Source: Hyphomonas sp. L-53-1-40
GTDB lineage: Bacteria; Pseudomonadota; Alphaproteobacteria; Caulobacterales; Hyphomonadaceae
Length of the DNA stretch: 64,000 nt
NCBI RefSeq assembly: GCF_000682775.1
Contig: NZ_AWFI01000012.1
Coordinates: 1 to 64,000, forward strand
Direction of reading: 5' to 3'
Part shown: positions 24,933-33,733 of the stretch, piece after piece
Layout: each line of letters starts with the position of its first letter
Numbering within the stretch: position 1 is the stretch's first letter
Position numbers and translations under genes: made by a program
Notes under the pieces: generated by a model
The model's input: the letters and a program-made list of their open reading frames with translations, nothing else
What the model was told of the DNA's origin: nothing
The model's database searches: none

Positions 24933-27245
24933 TTAAAAATCGTAGGACAGCTGGATCCCGAATTGACGGGATTTTGCAAGCGGCATCAGGAATGCGCGCT
25001 CCGTCGATGTTGTACCTGGTACATTGTCCAGCGCCGGATTTCCGTTTGGACCTGTGTTCAGGTTACCCAGGTCCGCATAGCGAACCAATGTAGACGGCGT
25101 ACGATCATCAAAAACATTGTCGAGGAACATGGTGAAGGTCACTCCACTGTCCAGACGCACGCCCGTCTTGAGATTAAACAAGCTCCGATCGCCAGTATGG
25201 GCAAGATTGTGAACCTGCGCATACTTCTTGCTGGTAAAGGAATAGTCCGGGCGCACAAACCATTCACCACCTCTCAATAGCGGGTATGTGAACTCGGAAG
25301 ACACGACGAGATGATGCTTTGGTGCGTTCGGAATCTGATTTCCGGCAACCTGCCCGCCCTGGATTCCATCCGAATTCACACAGTCGAACCCGGTCAGTTC
25401 CGCGCCTTGGGTTGGATCGCAGAAGTCAGTTATCTCAGCGTCTGCGTAGGCGTAGCCAAGACTGAAGACTAGATGATCAGTTGCCAACCATTGTGTATCA
25501 ATCTCAACGCCCTTGACCTCAGTTTCGCCTGCATTGGTCACCACAGATTGCGGAACGCCATTCACGAACACTGAGTCTGACAGTTGCTGATTGGTCCAGT
25601 CGATATAATAGACCGCACCGTTCAACTTCACACGTCCATCCATCAGCGTGGTCTTGGCTCCAATTTCGTAGTTCCAGGATTCCTCTTCGTCGGCATACCG
25701 AATATTCTCTGGAAGGCTGGACGCCGTGTTGATGTATCCCGGCTTGTTGCCTTTCGCGATCACGCCGTAGACCATGACATCTTCACTCGCATCATAGTTC
25801 AAGGTGAACCGGGGCGTGACGCTGTCAAAAGTCGTCTCATACATAGTACCGGTTGTATAATCGACACCGATCGTGTCTTCCTGATATCGAACTTCAGCTC
25901 GCGCCGTCAGTCGATCTGTCAGATCATACTCGGCCGCACCAAAGATCGCCCAGTTTTCGGTATAGGCGTTACCATAGTCCGTCAGCGTTGCGGTTGACTC
26001 CGGACGCCGACGCTCGGCTTCCTTCTCGCGGTCATAATAGAACAAGCCTACAGTACCGCGTAGCGATTTCTCGACGGGCGTATCCAGACGAAGTTCGCTT
26101 GACCATTCTTCCTGATCTGTGGTCTCGACCCGGGTAAAGATCCCTCCATAAAGACTGATCGGGTCGCCAAGATACGTACCGTCATGTCCGAAGACAGACT
26201 CTGATTTGGTGAGTCCGGAATTGGACGTGAGAACATATCCGGATCCGCCAATATCCCATTCAACCTTGCCCACAACTCGCGAGATCTGCCGGTCCAGTCC
26301 CACCTCACTTCCCAAACCATCTGTGTTGAGTGTGACCTCGTCGAACTCGACAACTTCACCACAATAATACTGACGCGCCTGGTCCAGAAAGCAGTTATTA
26401 TAGAAACGGCTCTGGGCGATCTGTGCAGGTATGCCGTCATCGTCCTCATTGTACCCTCCACTCAGCAGCATAGTTACATTTTCTGAAGGGTGGAACTCCA
26501 GAGACCCATTAAGCCCCCAGGAACTCTCGTCACCAATTGTCTGGCCGGTTAGAGTGTTCGTATACTCGCCACCATACTCATACTTCCGGGCATTCAGGAA
26601 ATAGAACAATTTATCCTCGACCAGCGGACCGCTGCTCGACAGATTGACTTCGTATTCGTCATCCTGGGCGAGACGCGCCGTGACATTGTGCTCGTAATCA
26701 TTCGTGCCTCGCTTTGTGATGACATTGACCGCGCCTGCAAAAGTCGAACGACCAAACAATGCCGCTTGTGGACCTTTTACGACTTCAACACGCTCGACCG
26801 ACGCAAGGGGGTAGGACAGGAACGATCCCGAAAAAGGAATCCCGTCGACAAACACAGCTGCATTGGTCTCACCCAGAATATTCGCCTGTCCCCGAATGAC
26901 GGGTCGCGACGTATCGCCTTCAGCCCCCCGACGTCCGCCGAACTTCTCCATGGTGAATCCAGGCGTGAAGTTGGACAACTCGCTGATATCCTTCACGCCC
27001 ATATCGGTGATCGCTTCGGAATCCAGGGCGCTAATCGAAAGCGGCGCGTCCTGAAGCGATTCCTCCCGTTTTCGAGCGCTGACTGTGATCGTGTTCAGTT
27101 TCATGGCAGATTCGGTTTCTGCCTGCTCGACTGGTGGAAGCGCGTCGACCTCCTGGGCACTGGCACCCGACAATAATGGGAATCCCAAAGCGAGTTGAGA
27201 TGTGGTTGCGAGCGCTGCAAGTCGTATTGCGGTAATCTTGGTCAT
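24933..27245 (-). CDS. TonB-dependent outer-membrane receptor of the catabolic cluster
   Basis: The start is placed at 27245, where AAGGGG is nine bases upstream and a proper signal peptide begins (TKITAIRLAALATTSQLALG, cleavage after GASA); the frame stays open to 27398 without a plausible signal. The 770-residue product has the plug motifs KLNTITVSARKREESLQD and VEVVKGPQAALFGRSTFAGA and ends in a beta-barrel closing with QLSYDF. It is transcribed towards the SSS gene and ends at a shared terminator. Its placement inside the cluster suggests that it imports the cluster's substrate through the outer membrane. Confidence 0.9.
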   Translation of the reverse strand: MTKITAIRLAALATTSQLALGFPLLSGASAQEVDALPPVEQAETESAMKLNTITVSARKREESLQDAPLSISALDSEAITDMGVKDISELSNFTPGFTMEKFGGRRGAEGDTSRPVIRGQANILGETNAAVFVDGIPFSGSFLSYPLASVERVEVVKGPQAALFGRSTFAGAVNVITKRGTNDYEHNVTARLAQDDEYEVNLSSSGPLVEDKLFYFLNARKYEYGGEYTNTLTGQTIGDESSWGLNGSLEFHPSENVTMLLSGGYNEDDDGIPAQIAQSRFYNNCFLDQARQYYCGEVVEFDEVTLNTDGLGSEVGLDRQISRVVGKVEWDIGGSGYVLTSNSGLTKSESVFGHDGTYLGDPISLYGGIFTRVETTDQEEWSSELRLDTPVEKSLRGTVGLFYYDREKEAERRRPESTATLTDYGNAYTENWAIFGAAEYDLTDRLTARAEVRYQEDTIGVDYTTGTMYETTFDSVTPRFTLNYDASEDVMVYGVIAKGNKPGYINTASSLPENIRYADEEESWNYEIGAKTTLMDGRVKLNGAVYYIDWTNQQLSDSVFVNGVPQSVVTNAGETEVKGVEIDTQWLATDHLVFSLGYAYADAEITDFCDPTQGAELTGFDCVNSDGIQGGQVAGNQIPNAPKHHLVVSSEFTYPLLRGGEWFVRPDYSFTSKKYAQVHNLAHTGDRSLFNLKTGVRLDSGVTFTMFLDNVFDDRTPSTLVRYADLGNLNTGPNGNPALDNVPGTTSTERAFLMPLAKSRQFGIQLSYDF

Positions 27246-27463
27246 AAGTATTCCCCTTCCGTGAAAATTGGCATTTCTAGGACCGTTTCCCTTAGTCCAT
27301 TTGATCTGTATAAAGCCGGCTTCACCACGCGGATGTTGGTATTCGACAGCGAGCCCCCTCCGCTTGAAGGCAAAGCTGATCCTGCCACCAGATGACAAGG
27401 TCTCTGGCGTTGACAGAATTGCAAAAAATGTAGAGTCGACGTAATCGTCCGTGAGTTTGCTAA

Positions 27464-27805
27464 CTATCTTTCATGGGGCCTCCCCCGTTCTGCCTCGGGA
27501 CCGCGGACCTCATACTGCTTGACCAGATCCTTGATGGGGGCGAGCACATGCTCGCTCAAGCGCGCCGCCATGATGCGCTTCTGGTTTTCCGCATGCGCGT
27601 CCGGTTCGAACCGATCGACCTCTTCAGGATCGATTTGTCCTCGCTGGCTCAATACGCGCTCGAGCGTATCCAATCGGTCCTGTGTGACGGCCAACTCTTC
27701 AGCCAGGGCCAGGCACGTCCGGTAAAGCATGTCCAGGCCGGGCGTCTCAAAGAACCTGACGCCATCATCTTCACGTTTTGATATTGGGGGCGGTATCTTG
27801 CTCAT
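27464..27805 (-). CDS. Small protein of unknown function coupled to a methyltransferase
   Basis: A 113-residue protein whose ATG overlaps the stop of the methyltransferase gene as ATGA. It is hydrophilic, with a probable helical segment around MLYRTCLALAEELAVTQDRL and the acidic stretch DPEEVDRFEPDAHAENQKR, and has no signal peptide or membrane helix. I do not recognise the family. The tight coupling suggests it works with the methyltransferase, for example as a small partner subunit. There are 218 bases without a gene between it and the TonB receptor start. Confidence 0.6.
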   Translation of the reverse strand: MSKIPPPISKREDDGVRFFETPGLDMLYRTCLALAEELAVTQDRLDTLERVLSQRGQIDPEEVDRFEPDAHAENQKRIMAARLSEHVLAPIKDLVKQYEVRGPEAERGRPHER

Positions 27806-28923
27806 GACATTTCATCCGCAACAGTCTTTTCAGCTGCAGCCAACAACCAGCTCATTGTCTTGTCGAGCAATGGAAATGGTTTGCAATCTATAGCGGCCGG
27901 ATCAAAGCCCGCCACTTCTAGTCCGGCTTGACAATCGGTTTGCGCATAGTCCGACCAATGCAGTTCCCCATTATACCATTCATCGAACATGATATCAGCT
28001 TGCCGAACGGGTGACATTTCAGCGAACTTCACTGGAAGATCCTGGTGAACACACACACCGCCTCTGCGGAGAAGGCGGAACGACTCATTGAACATCGCCT
28101 GTTGCGTCGAAGACGACATTTCATGCATCGCATTGTGCGACACAACCAAATCGAAAGATCCATCCGGAAAGCTTATTTGCTCTGCACTCATCTCATGAAA
28201 GTGAACTGGCACCCCGATCGACTGAGCGCGCGCGTGCGCATAACGCAACAGGCCTTTGCCGATATCGATTGCGTGAACTTCCGCTTCAGGAAACGCGCTC
28301 GCATAGGGCACTGACGATGCCCCGGCAGAACATCCAATATCCAGGATCCGGCGAGGCTGAAAATCCGGCTTCCACTCCTTCAAAAAGCGGATAATGCACT
28401 CAGCCTTGCTTTCCTTCGTACCAACTCCCTGCCCCCTCGAATAAAGCGCGCCTCCCTCTTCATAGAGAGCACCGGCGACCACGTCCCGATCCCCATCATC
28501 TCTTAGATAGCCGCCAGGCTGGAGGTGGACTCGCGCCGTCGTCCATTCGTCAGGCAGCGACACGTCATCTCTCAGATTGAGGCTACCTCCTACATCGCGC
28601 TTTCCGGCATCTTCGAATAGGCTTCTCAATCTTGGCAATTCAGCGTCGATTGCATCTTCGATCGCATTCCACATCATTTCCTGACCGGCACGCTTTACGA
28701 GGCAGACGGCGCGATACTCGTCTTCCGAGTAAAGTTTGGACACGGCCTGCTGAAAATTGCCCTCGGCACCTTTCCCCGCGGCAGAAAAGTGGGCGTCTAC
28801 ACTTCCGACAAGCTGACGACGTAATTGCTCGCCACTACTCTTCAGCGCGAGAACAAATCGCTGCCGCGCTCTGATTCGAGAGGATGGAGAGGTCAACATT
28901 TCATGCTGTACATTCCGAGCCAT
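27802..28923 (-). CDS. Class I SAM-dependent methyltransferase
   Basis: A 373-residue protein. The C-terminal two thirds is a Rossmann-like methyltransferase: motif I ILDIGCSAGASSVPYA, the acidic residue in VHAIDIGKGLL, and FPDGSFDLVVSHNAMHEM with LRRGGVCVHQDLP. The N-terminal 150 residues are helical and unrecognised; they might be a substrate-binding domain. AGGAG stands six bases before the ATG. It follows the GPH transporter gene and is coupled to the small protein downstream. Methylation of a pathway compound is possible, but nothing in the sequence names the substrate. Confidence 0.8.
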   Translation of the reverse strand: MARNVQHEMLTSPSSRIRARQRFVLALKSSGEQLRRQLVGSVDAHFSAAGKGAEGNFQQAVSKLYSEDEYRAVCLVKRAGQEMMWNAIEDAIDAELPRLRSLFEDAGKRDVGGSLNLRDDVSLPDEWTTARVHLQPGGYLRDDGDRDVVAGALYEEGGALYSRGQGVGTKESKAECIIRFLKEWKPDFQPRRILDIGCSAGASSVPYASAFPEAEVHAIDIGKGLLRYAHARAQSIGVPVHFHEMSAEQISFPDGSFDLVVSHNAMHEMSSSTQQAMFNESFRLLRRGGVCVHQDLPVKFAEMSPVRQADIMFDEWYNGELHWSDYAQTDCQAGLEVAGFDPAAIDCKPFPLLDKTMSWLLAAAEKTVADEMS

Positions 28924-28960
28924 CAGGCGCTCCTATACGCTGCGAGGTTTCTGGATCTGA

Positions 28961-30376
28961 TCATGAAGAACCCGCTTGCCGGGCATTGGCTTCGACTTCG
29001 TCTTCGCTCAAATTGTATTGTGTCAGCAGAAGGATGCTGAGGAACAACATCAGCGCCGGGAGTATCGACTGACAGATATAGACGGCCAAGATAGCGCTCT
29101 CTGGCTGTGCAACCGATCCACTTGTGGATGAGACATATCCCATGGCCCCGAGAAATATCCCGGTCAGCGCTCCGCCTACCGCAAACGCCGTTTTCTCAGC
29201 CGTAGTGAATATTCCGGAGAAAACGCCTTCCCGCCGCAAGCCTGAACGCTTCGCGTCGTGGGCAATAGCATCCGGAAGCATGGACTGCCCAAACAGAAGC
29301 GATCCGGCGGTTGCGATTCCGTGCAGCAGCTTGCGCAGCATCGTTATGGCCATCGGCTCGGCAGGCGTTGCGAACCACCAGCTCAGTATAATACAGGCCG
29401 CCAATGCCGAGGCGATCATGTAGAGCGTGCGCTTGTCGCGGAGCTTTCGCGCCGCCGCATACCAGATCGGGGTTCCAATAAGCATACCAATCGCATTTGC
29501 CAGTCCGAGCATGCCCACCGCGACATAGCCTTTTTCGAGGACGTAAACGACAAAGTAGATAAAGGCGGCCTGCGTAATTGCGAGAGAGGCAAGGTGCATG
29601 AATTTCACGCCAACCAGGACCAGAAAAGGCTTGTTGGACAGAATGAGTTTGAATTGATCTCTCCGGCTGAGCGACGATGACTCCACTTTCTCCGTTGCGC
29701 GCGCATTGCGTGTCATCAGAAAGCAGAGAACGCTTGCGGAAACAATCACTCCGCCGAAAACAACGGAGAGCACCGCGTGCCCTTCTTTTCCACCCCCAAA
29801 AATCGGGATGAGGGTTGGCGCAAGGGACAGACCAATCAAGCTGCCGATGCCAATCGCATAAACACGAAAAGAAATAAGACGCGCCCGCTCCAGATATCCA
29901 TTGGTCATTTCGACGGGCATCGAAAGATACGGCACATTAAAGACCGTATAGCCAGTGGAGTACAAGATCATGCCCAATGCCAGAATCCACGCAGCATTGG
30001 CGGCCGTATCAATACTTGGCGTGTTGAAGATGCAAATGAACGCGACGGCGGAAATCGCTCCGCCCAGAAGCAAATAGGGTCTACGTCGGCCGAATCTCGA
30101 CTTTGTTCGGTCAGACAACCACCCCATTGTGGGATCCGTCACAGCATCATAAATCTTCGAAACGAAATAGATCACTCCAAAAGTACTGGCGGCAATGCCA
30201 AGATAATCTGTCGCAAATCTGGAGAGCAGCAGATTGACCGAGTTGAACATGACCGACATGCCCAATGTTCCGATACCCCATCCCATGCAGAGCCAGAGCG
30301 GCAGTTTGCCGAGTGCCCCATCCGAAGACTCCGTGGAGGTTGTTTCGGCTTGACTTGTTCCCGCTTCAACAGACAT
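28961..30376 (-). CDS. MFS transporter of the GPH (MelB-like) type
   Basis: The 471-residue protein has twelve probable membrane helices and the GPH/MelB signature GWLSDRTKSRFGRRRPYLLLGG after a TDPTMG loop. The family contains sodium- or proton-coupled carriers for sugars, glucuronides and related organic acids. It begins at a TGATG overlap with the aldehyde dehydrogenase stop, so the two are co-translated. A second carrier (SSS type) lies in the divergent leuCD-like operon, which suggests that two different compounds or steps need transport. Confidence 0.85.
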   Translation of the reverse strand: MSVEAGTSQAETTSTESSDGALGKLPLWLCMGWGIGTLGMSVMFNSVNLLLSRFATDYLGIAASTFGVIYFVSKIYDAVTDPTMGWLSDRTKSRFGRRRPYLLLGGAISAVAFICIFNTPSIDTAANAAWILALGMILYSTGYTVFNVPYLSMPVEMTNGYLERARLISFRVYAIGIGSLIGLSLAPTLIPIFGGGKEGHAVLSVVFGGVIVSASVLCFLMTRNARATEKVESSSLSRRDQFKLILSNKPFLVLVGVKFMHLASLAITQAAFIYFVVYVLEKGYVAVGMLGLANAIGMLIGTPIWYAAARKLRDKRTLYMIASALAACIILSWWFATPAEPMAITMLRKLLHGIATAGSLLFGQSMLPDAIAHDAKRSGLRREGVFSGIFTTAEKTAFAVGGALTGIFLGAMGYVSSTSGSVAQPESAILAVYICQSILPALMLFLSILLLTQYNLSEDEVEANARQAGSS

Positions 30377-31881
30377 CAGGCCTCTCCCGCTCCAAGCTTT
30401 CTCAGCGGAACATCGCCAGTAAGAAATGCCGTTGTCTTTAGTTCACTGTAAAATGCTTCGCAGGCTGCGCCGCTTTCACGGCCAACGCCCGACTCCTTGT
30501 ACCCGCCAAACGGCGCTCTCAACTCACGAATAATCGGGGAGTTGATGCAAAGCACGCCGGACTTTACATGCTCGTGTGCCGCCATCGCGGTTGCGTAGTT
30601 ACTGGTCCAGACATAGCCCAACAGCCCGAACTTGCTGTCATTGGCGATATCCCATGCTTGCTGCGGCGTCTTGAAGATCTGGAACGCAGCAAACGGGCCG
30701 AAGATTTCCTCCTGGCACACGACCGCCTTGTTGTCCGGTGCAAGCACCGCGGTCGGTTCATAATAGAATCCCTTTTCGAACCCCGCACACGGATTTCCGC
30801 CAATCAACAACTTGCAACCATCTGCCTCAAGTGTATCCACGAAACTGTGCACACGGTCCAAATGTTGCTTGGTCGCCAAGGGACCCACTTCGGTCTCGGG
30901 CAGAAGCGGGTCTCCAATTCTCAGATTCCTGGTCCGCTGGACAAACGCATCTATGAAGCGTTCAGCAATACCCTCCTGAACAAGAATCCTGGAACCAGCC
31001 AGACATTGCTGCCCATTATTGCTGAAAATACTGATCAAGGCTCCATCCAGAGCACGTTCGAAATCAGCATCATCAAAGATGATATTGGCTGACTTTCCAC
31101 CAAGCTCCAAAGTCACCGGCGTCAAATTCTGTCCGGCGGCAGACATGATTGCACGGCCGGTCGCTGTACCGCCCGTGAACGATAGCACGTCAATATCGGG
31201 GTGCGATGCCAATGCGGCTCCAGTGACCGCACCCGATCCATTGACCAAATTGACAACACCATCCGGCACACCAGATTCCCGAATAAGGTCCACCATCCGC
31301 AGGGCAGTTAGCGGAGAAATCTCCGAAGGTTTGACAACGCAGCAATTTCCGAACGCCAAAGCCGCAGCGATCTTCATTGATGTCAGCGCGATTGGCGCAT
31401 TCCACGGTCCGATCAGGGCCGCGACCCCCACCGGCTCTCTTGTGACAACGGAAAGATAATTGTCTAGCTGAGTATATGCATCACTCCGACTTTGAGAGAT
31501 ATACTCTGCAAAGAAACGGAAATTGTACGCTGCTCGAGGAACATGCCGTCCGCGACATTGGCTCAATGGTGAGCCAATATTCATTGATTCAAGCCAGGCA
31601 AGTTCGTCAGCATGTTCGTCTATCAAATCCGCGATTCGAAATAGAACCTTTTGGCGCTCCTCAAGCCCGAGCTTTGACCAAGTACCCTTTTCAAAAGTTC
31701 GACGAGCGGAGCCAACCGCATCATCAACAAGACCTGCGTCAGCCTCGGCGATTTCAGTCAAAACCTGCTCGTCAACCGGATTGATTACCGGCAATCGAAC
31801 GCTCGAATTCACCCATTGCCCATTCACAAAGTTTCTGCACACTTCGGGAATTGCATATTCGGGTTTTGCTCGCGCAAGCAT
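30376..31881 (-). CDS. NAD(P)-dependent aldehyde dehydrogenase
   Basis: The start at 31881 is preceded by AGGAG at eight bases, making 501 residues; an earlier start at 31923 lacks one. The enzyme has the complete family set: IGPWNAPIALTSMKIAAAL and VKPSEISPLTAL around the cofactor site, FTGGTATGRAIM, the general base in LELGGKSANI, the nucleophile in NNGQQCLAGSRI, and EEIFGPFAAFQIF. It oxidises an aldehyde to an acid in the catabolic pathway. It is the first gene of a minus-strand set (ALDH, GPH carrier, methyltransferase, small protein) and faces a GntR regulator across a palindromic site. Confidence 0.9.
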   Translation of the reverse strand: MLARAKPEYAIPEVCRNFVNGQWVNSSVRLPVINPVDEQVLTEIAEADAGLVDDAVGSARRTFEKGTWSKLGLEERQKVLFRIADLIDEHADELAWLESMNIGSPLSQCRGRHVPRAAYNFRFFAEYISQSRSDAYTQLDNYLSVVTREPVGVAALIGPWNAPIALTSMKIAAALAFGNCCVVKPSEISPLTALRMVDLIRESGVPDGVVNLVNGSGAVTGAALASHPDIDVLSFTGGTATGRAIMSAAGQNLTPVTLELGGKSANIIFDDADFERALDGALISIFSNNGQQCLAGSRILVQEGIAERFIDAFVQRTRNLRIGDPLLPETEVGPLATKQHLDRVHSFVDTLEADGCKLLIGGNPCAGFEKGFYYEPTAVLAPDNKAVVCQEEIFGPFAAFQIFKTPQQAWDIANDSKFGLLGYVWTSNYATAMAAHEHVKSGVLCINSPIIRELRAPFGGYKESGVGRESGAACEAFYSELKTTAFLTGDVPLRKLGAGEA

Positions 31882-32004
31882 AAAGCGTCTCCTGCCGCAG
31901 GTGATGGAATCTCTCCTTATCACCTAATTTCAATGCAAGCCGAGTTTCCCCGGCAGGCGACTTCCATCCAAACACACACATGTTGAAAACATCAGTCGGC
32001 CATA

Positions 32005-32016
32005 AAGATATATCTT
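32005..32016. promoter_or_regulatory. Perfect 12-base palindrome, candidate GntR operator
   Basis: AAGATATATCTT lies in the divergent promoter region between the aldehyde dehydrogenase operon (start 31881) and the GntR gene (start about 32148). It shares AAAGATATA with the 16-base motifs at 20108 and 20227 read on the other strand. GntR/UTRA proteins bind short AT-rich palindromes close to their own genes, so autoregulation plus control of the dehydrogenase operon is likely. Confidence 0.55.
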
Positions 32017-32147
32017 ATTTGAACTTGATCTAAAGTAAAGACAAGTTCGTTATGCGGTGTCACTTTTTTAAATGTGACCAGCATTCCGATTGATTGTTTG
32101 GCGGAGAAGCTGGTCTGTGCTTAAACACCGTTCAGGGAGCTATCGAA

Positions 32148-32948
32148 TTGATCAAACAGACTGGCAATACCGGCGGCGTATTCTCTACGCCAGATTCGCA
32201 AAGAGGCGGCGTGCCCGCTTACTACAAGTTGTATGTCTTGCTGGCTCAGAAGATTCGCGACGGTGAGCTGCAGCCCGGCCAGGCGCTTCAGTCCGAAAAC
32301 AATATGACTGCTGAATATGGTGTGTCGCGCATTACAGTGCGGAAAGCCCTCGATGTGCTTGAACAAGAGGGCCTTATCGTTCGACGACGGGGCGCACGGA
32401 CATGCGTGGCCACAATTGAGAATGACGTACCCGAACCAATCGTTGAAGGCCCAATAGACAACTTGCTCACTCGCGGCCTGGCAGCCAAAGCACTAAACAT
32501 CGAAACAGGCTGGAAGCTCGCCACTCCCGATGCCCGATCTGCGCTGCGTCTGCAGAATTCGGAAAAGTGCTTCTCCGTCACGCGTTTGCGATCTCATGCG
32601 GATACGCCATTTTCCTACAGCCGGATTTATGTTGCGCCAGAGGCTGCCCAGATCCTGAATCAGGACGATCTCGGAAGCGAACCCATTCTTGTCCAAATCG
32701 AGAAAACGGGTTTGTTCGCATCATCAGCGGACCAGACCTTAAGCGCTAAACTTGCCCAGGATCCAGCTGCTTCTGCCTTGAGAGTTCCAATCGGATCCGC
32801 CCTGATCGAACTCCGGCGTATCGTGTTCGACAAGATGGAAAAGCCATTCCTGTTTCAAGTTAGTCTCTATCGGCCTGATAAATATGAATACAATATGCGC
32901 CTGTCGCGGGACAGTGCGACGGCCCGCCCGCAGTGGCGCCACACCTAA
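32148..32948 (+). CDS. Second GntR-family regulator with UTRA domain
   Basis: The frame is open from a TTG at 32094, but the TTG at 32148 has AGGGAG about seven bases upstream and is preferred; no ATG is available before the DNA-binding domain. The winged helix is clear (AYYKLYVLLAQKIRDGEL, ALQSENNMTAEYGVSRITV, VRRRGART), followed by a UTRA domain (FSVTRLRSHADTPFSYSRI, ELRRIVFDKMEKPFLFQVSL). It probably senses a pathway compound and represses the dehydrogenase operon through the palindrome at 32005. It is distinct in sequence from the GntR protein at 16610-17401. Confidence 0.85.
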   Translation: MIKQTGNTGGVFSTPDSQRGGVPAYYKLYVLLAQKIRDGELQPGQALQSENNMTAEYGVSRITVRKALDVLEQEGLIVRRRGARTCVATIENDVPEPIVEGPIDNLLTRGLAAKALNIETGWKLATPDARSALRLQNSEKCFSVTRLRSHADTPFSYSRIYVAPEAAQILNQDDLGSEPILVQIEKTGLFASSADQTLSAKLAQDPAASALRVPIGSALIELRRIVFDKMEKPFLFQVSLYRPDKYEYNMRLSRDSATARPQWRHT

Positions 32949-33733
32949 CCGGCCGGCGAGCTTGATCTTGCTTCTGACAATCGCATGCCCCAACCGCGAA
33001 TGAAGGGCGGATGGTCAGTCTCTAGGAGCTCTGCCTTCCCAGCGACCTGCAGGAGTCGCCACGCCAAACAGAGGTTTGACGAGATGATGGGTACATTGAG
33101 CTTTACATCATGTATCGCGGACAGTGTTGGCATGCCTGTCCCACTTATCAGTACAGCGTCCACACCCGTCATCATGCTATCCCGCAACAATGGCAGAGCA
33201 TCCGCGCTGGAAAGCTCGTAAATGGTTTCGGTGTTGGTTGTTCGGGTCGCTACTCGGCGCACATTCGTTACCTGGAATCCAGAAGCGGTCCAATAGGCAT
33301 GCGCCGCGTCTGATAGCCAGTCAGGATAAGGAGAGACAAGAACTATCCGCTCCGCTCCCACGGCTTGCAAAGCGGATCGGATCGCCGAAGCGGCCAGCAC
33401 GACAGGATAACCGAACTGGTCAGACAGCTCTTCTTCTATCACCTGTTCGGCGTCCGCACCGACAAGGTAGGAGGAGCCGGTACACGCAAATCCGAAACTG
33501 GTCAGCTTCATCCCACCATAACCAAGCAGCGTCTTGTCGAGATTCTGAATATAGCTCATCAATCTCTGCTTTGGATCAGCGGCGTCGCAAATCAGCCGAC
33601 TTGCTTGTAGTGAAACAGTTCGTGGAAACAGGATTGAAAACTCGGCCTCAACCGTTGGGTTCGCCTGAGGCGTCGCCACCCCCATCCGTCCGTTATTGCC
33701 ATAGTCGTAAGTCGAATCGGGAAAATAATTCAT
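32945..33733 (-). CDS. Maleate isomerase / Asp-Glu racemase family protein
   Basis: Start chosen at 33733, where the ATG overlaps the stop of the monooxygenase gene as ATGA; longer starts at 33796 and 33757 lie inside that gene. The 262-residue product has the maleate isomerase/arylmalonate decarboxylase layout: GRMGVATPQANPTVEAEF near the N-terminus, the first catalytic cysteine in FACTGSSYLVG and the second in IISSNLCLAWRLL, with LISGTGMPT before it. Two-cysteine members isomerise maleate to fumarate or racemise related acids. The operon context (flavin monooxygenase, CoA-transferase) suggests that a cis-dicarboxylate is formed in this pathway. The 3' end overlaps the convergent GntR gene by four bases. 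Confidence 0.82.
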   Translation of the reverse strand: MNYFPDSTYDYGNNGRMGVATPQANPTVEAEFSILFPRTVSLQASRLICDAADPKQRLMSYIQNLDKTLLGYGGMKLTSFGFACTGSSYLVGADAEQVIEEELSDQFGYPVVLAASAIRSALQAVGAERIVLVSPYPDWLSDAAHAYWTASGFQVTNVRRVATRTTNTETIYELSSADALPLLRDSMMTGVDAVLISGTGMPTLSAIHDVKLNVPIISSNLCLAWRLLQVAGKAELLETDHPPFIRGWGMRLSEARSSSPAG

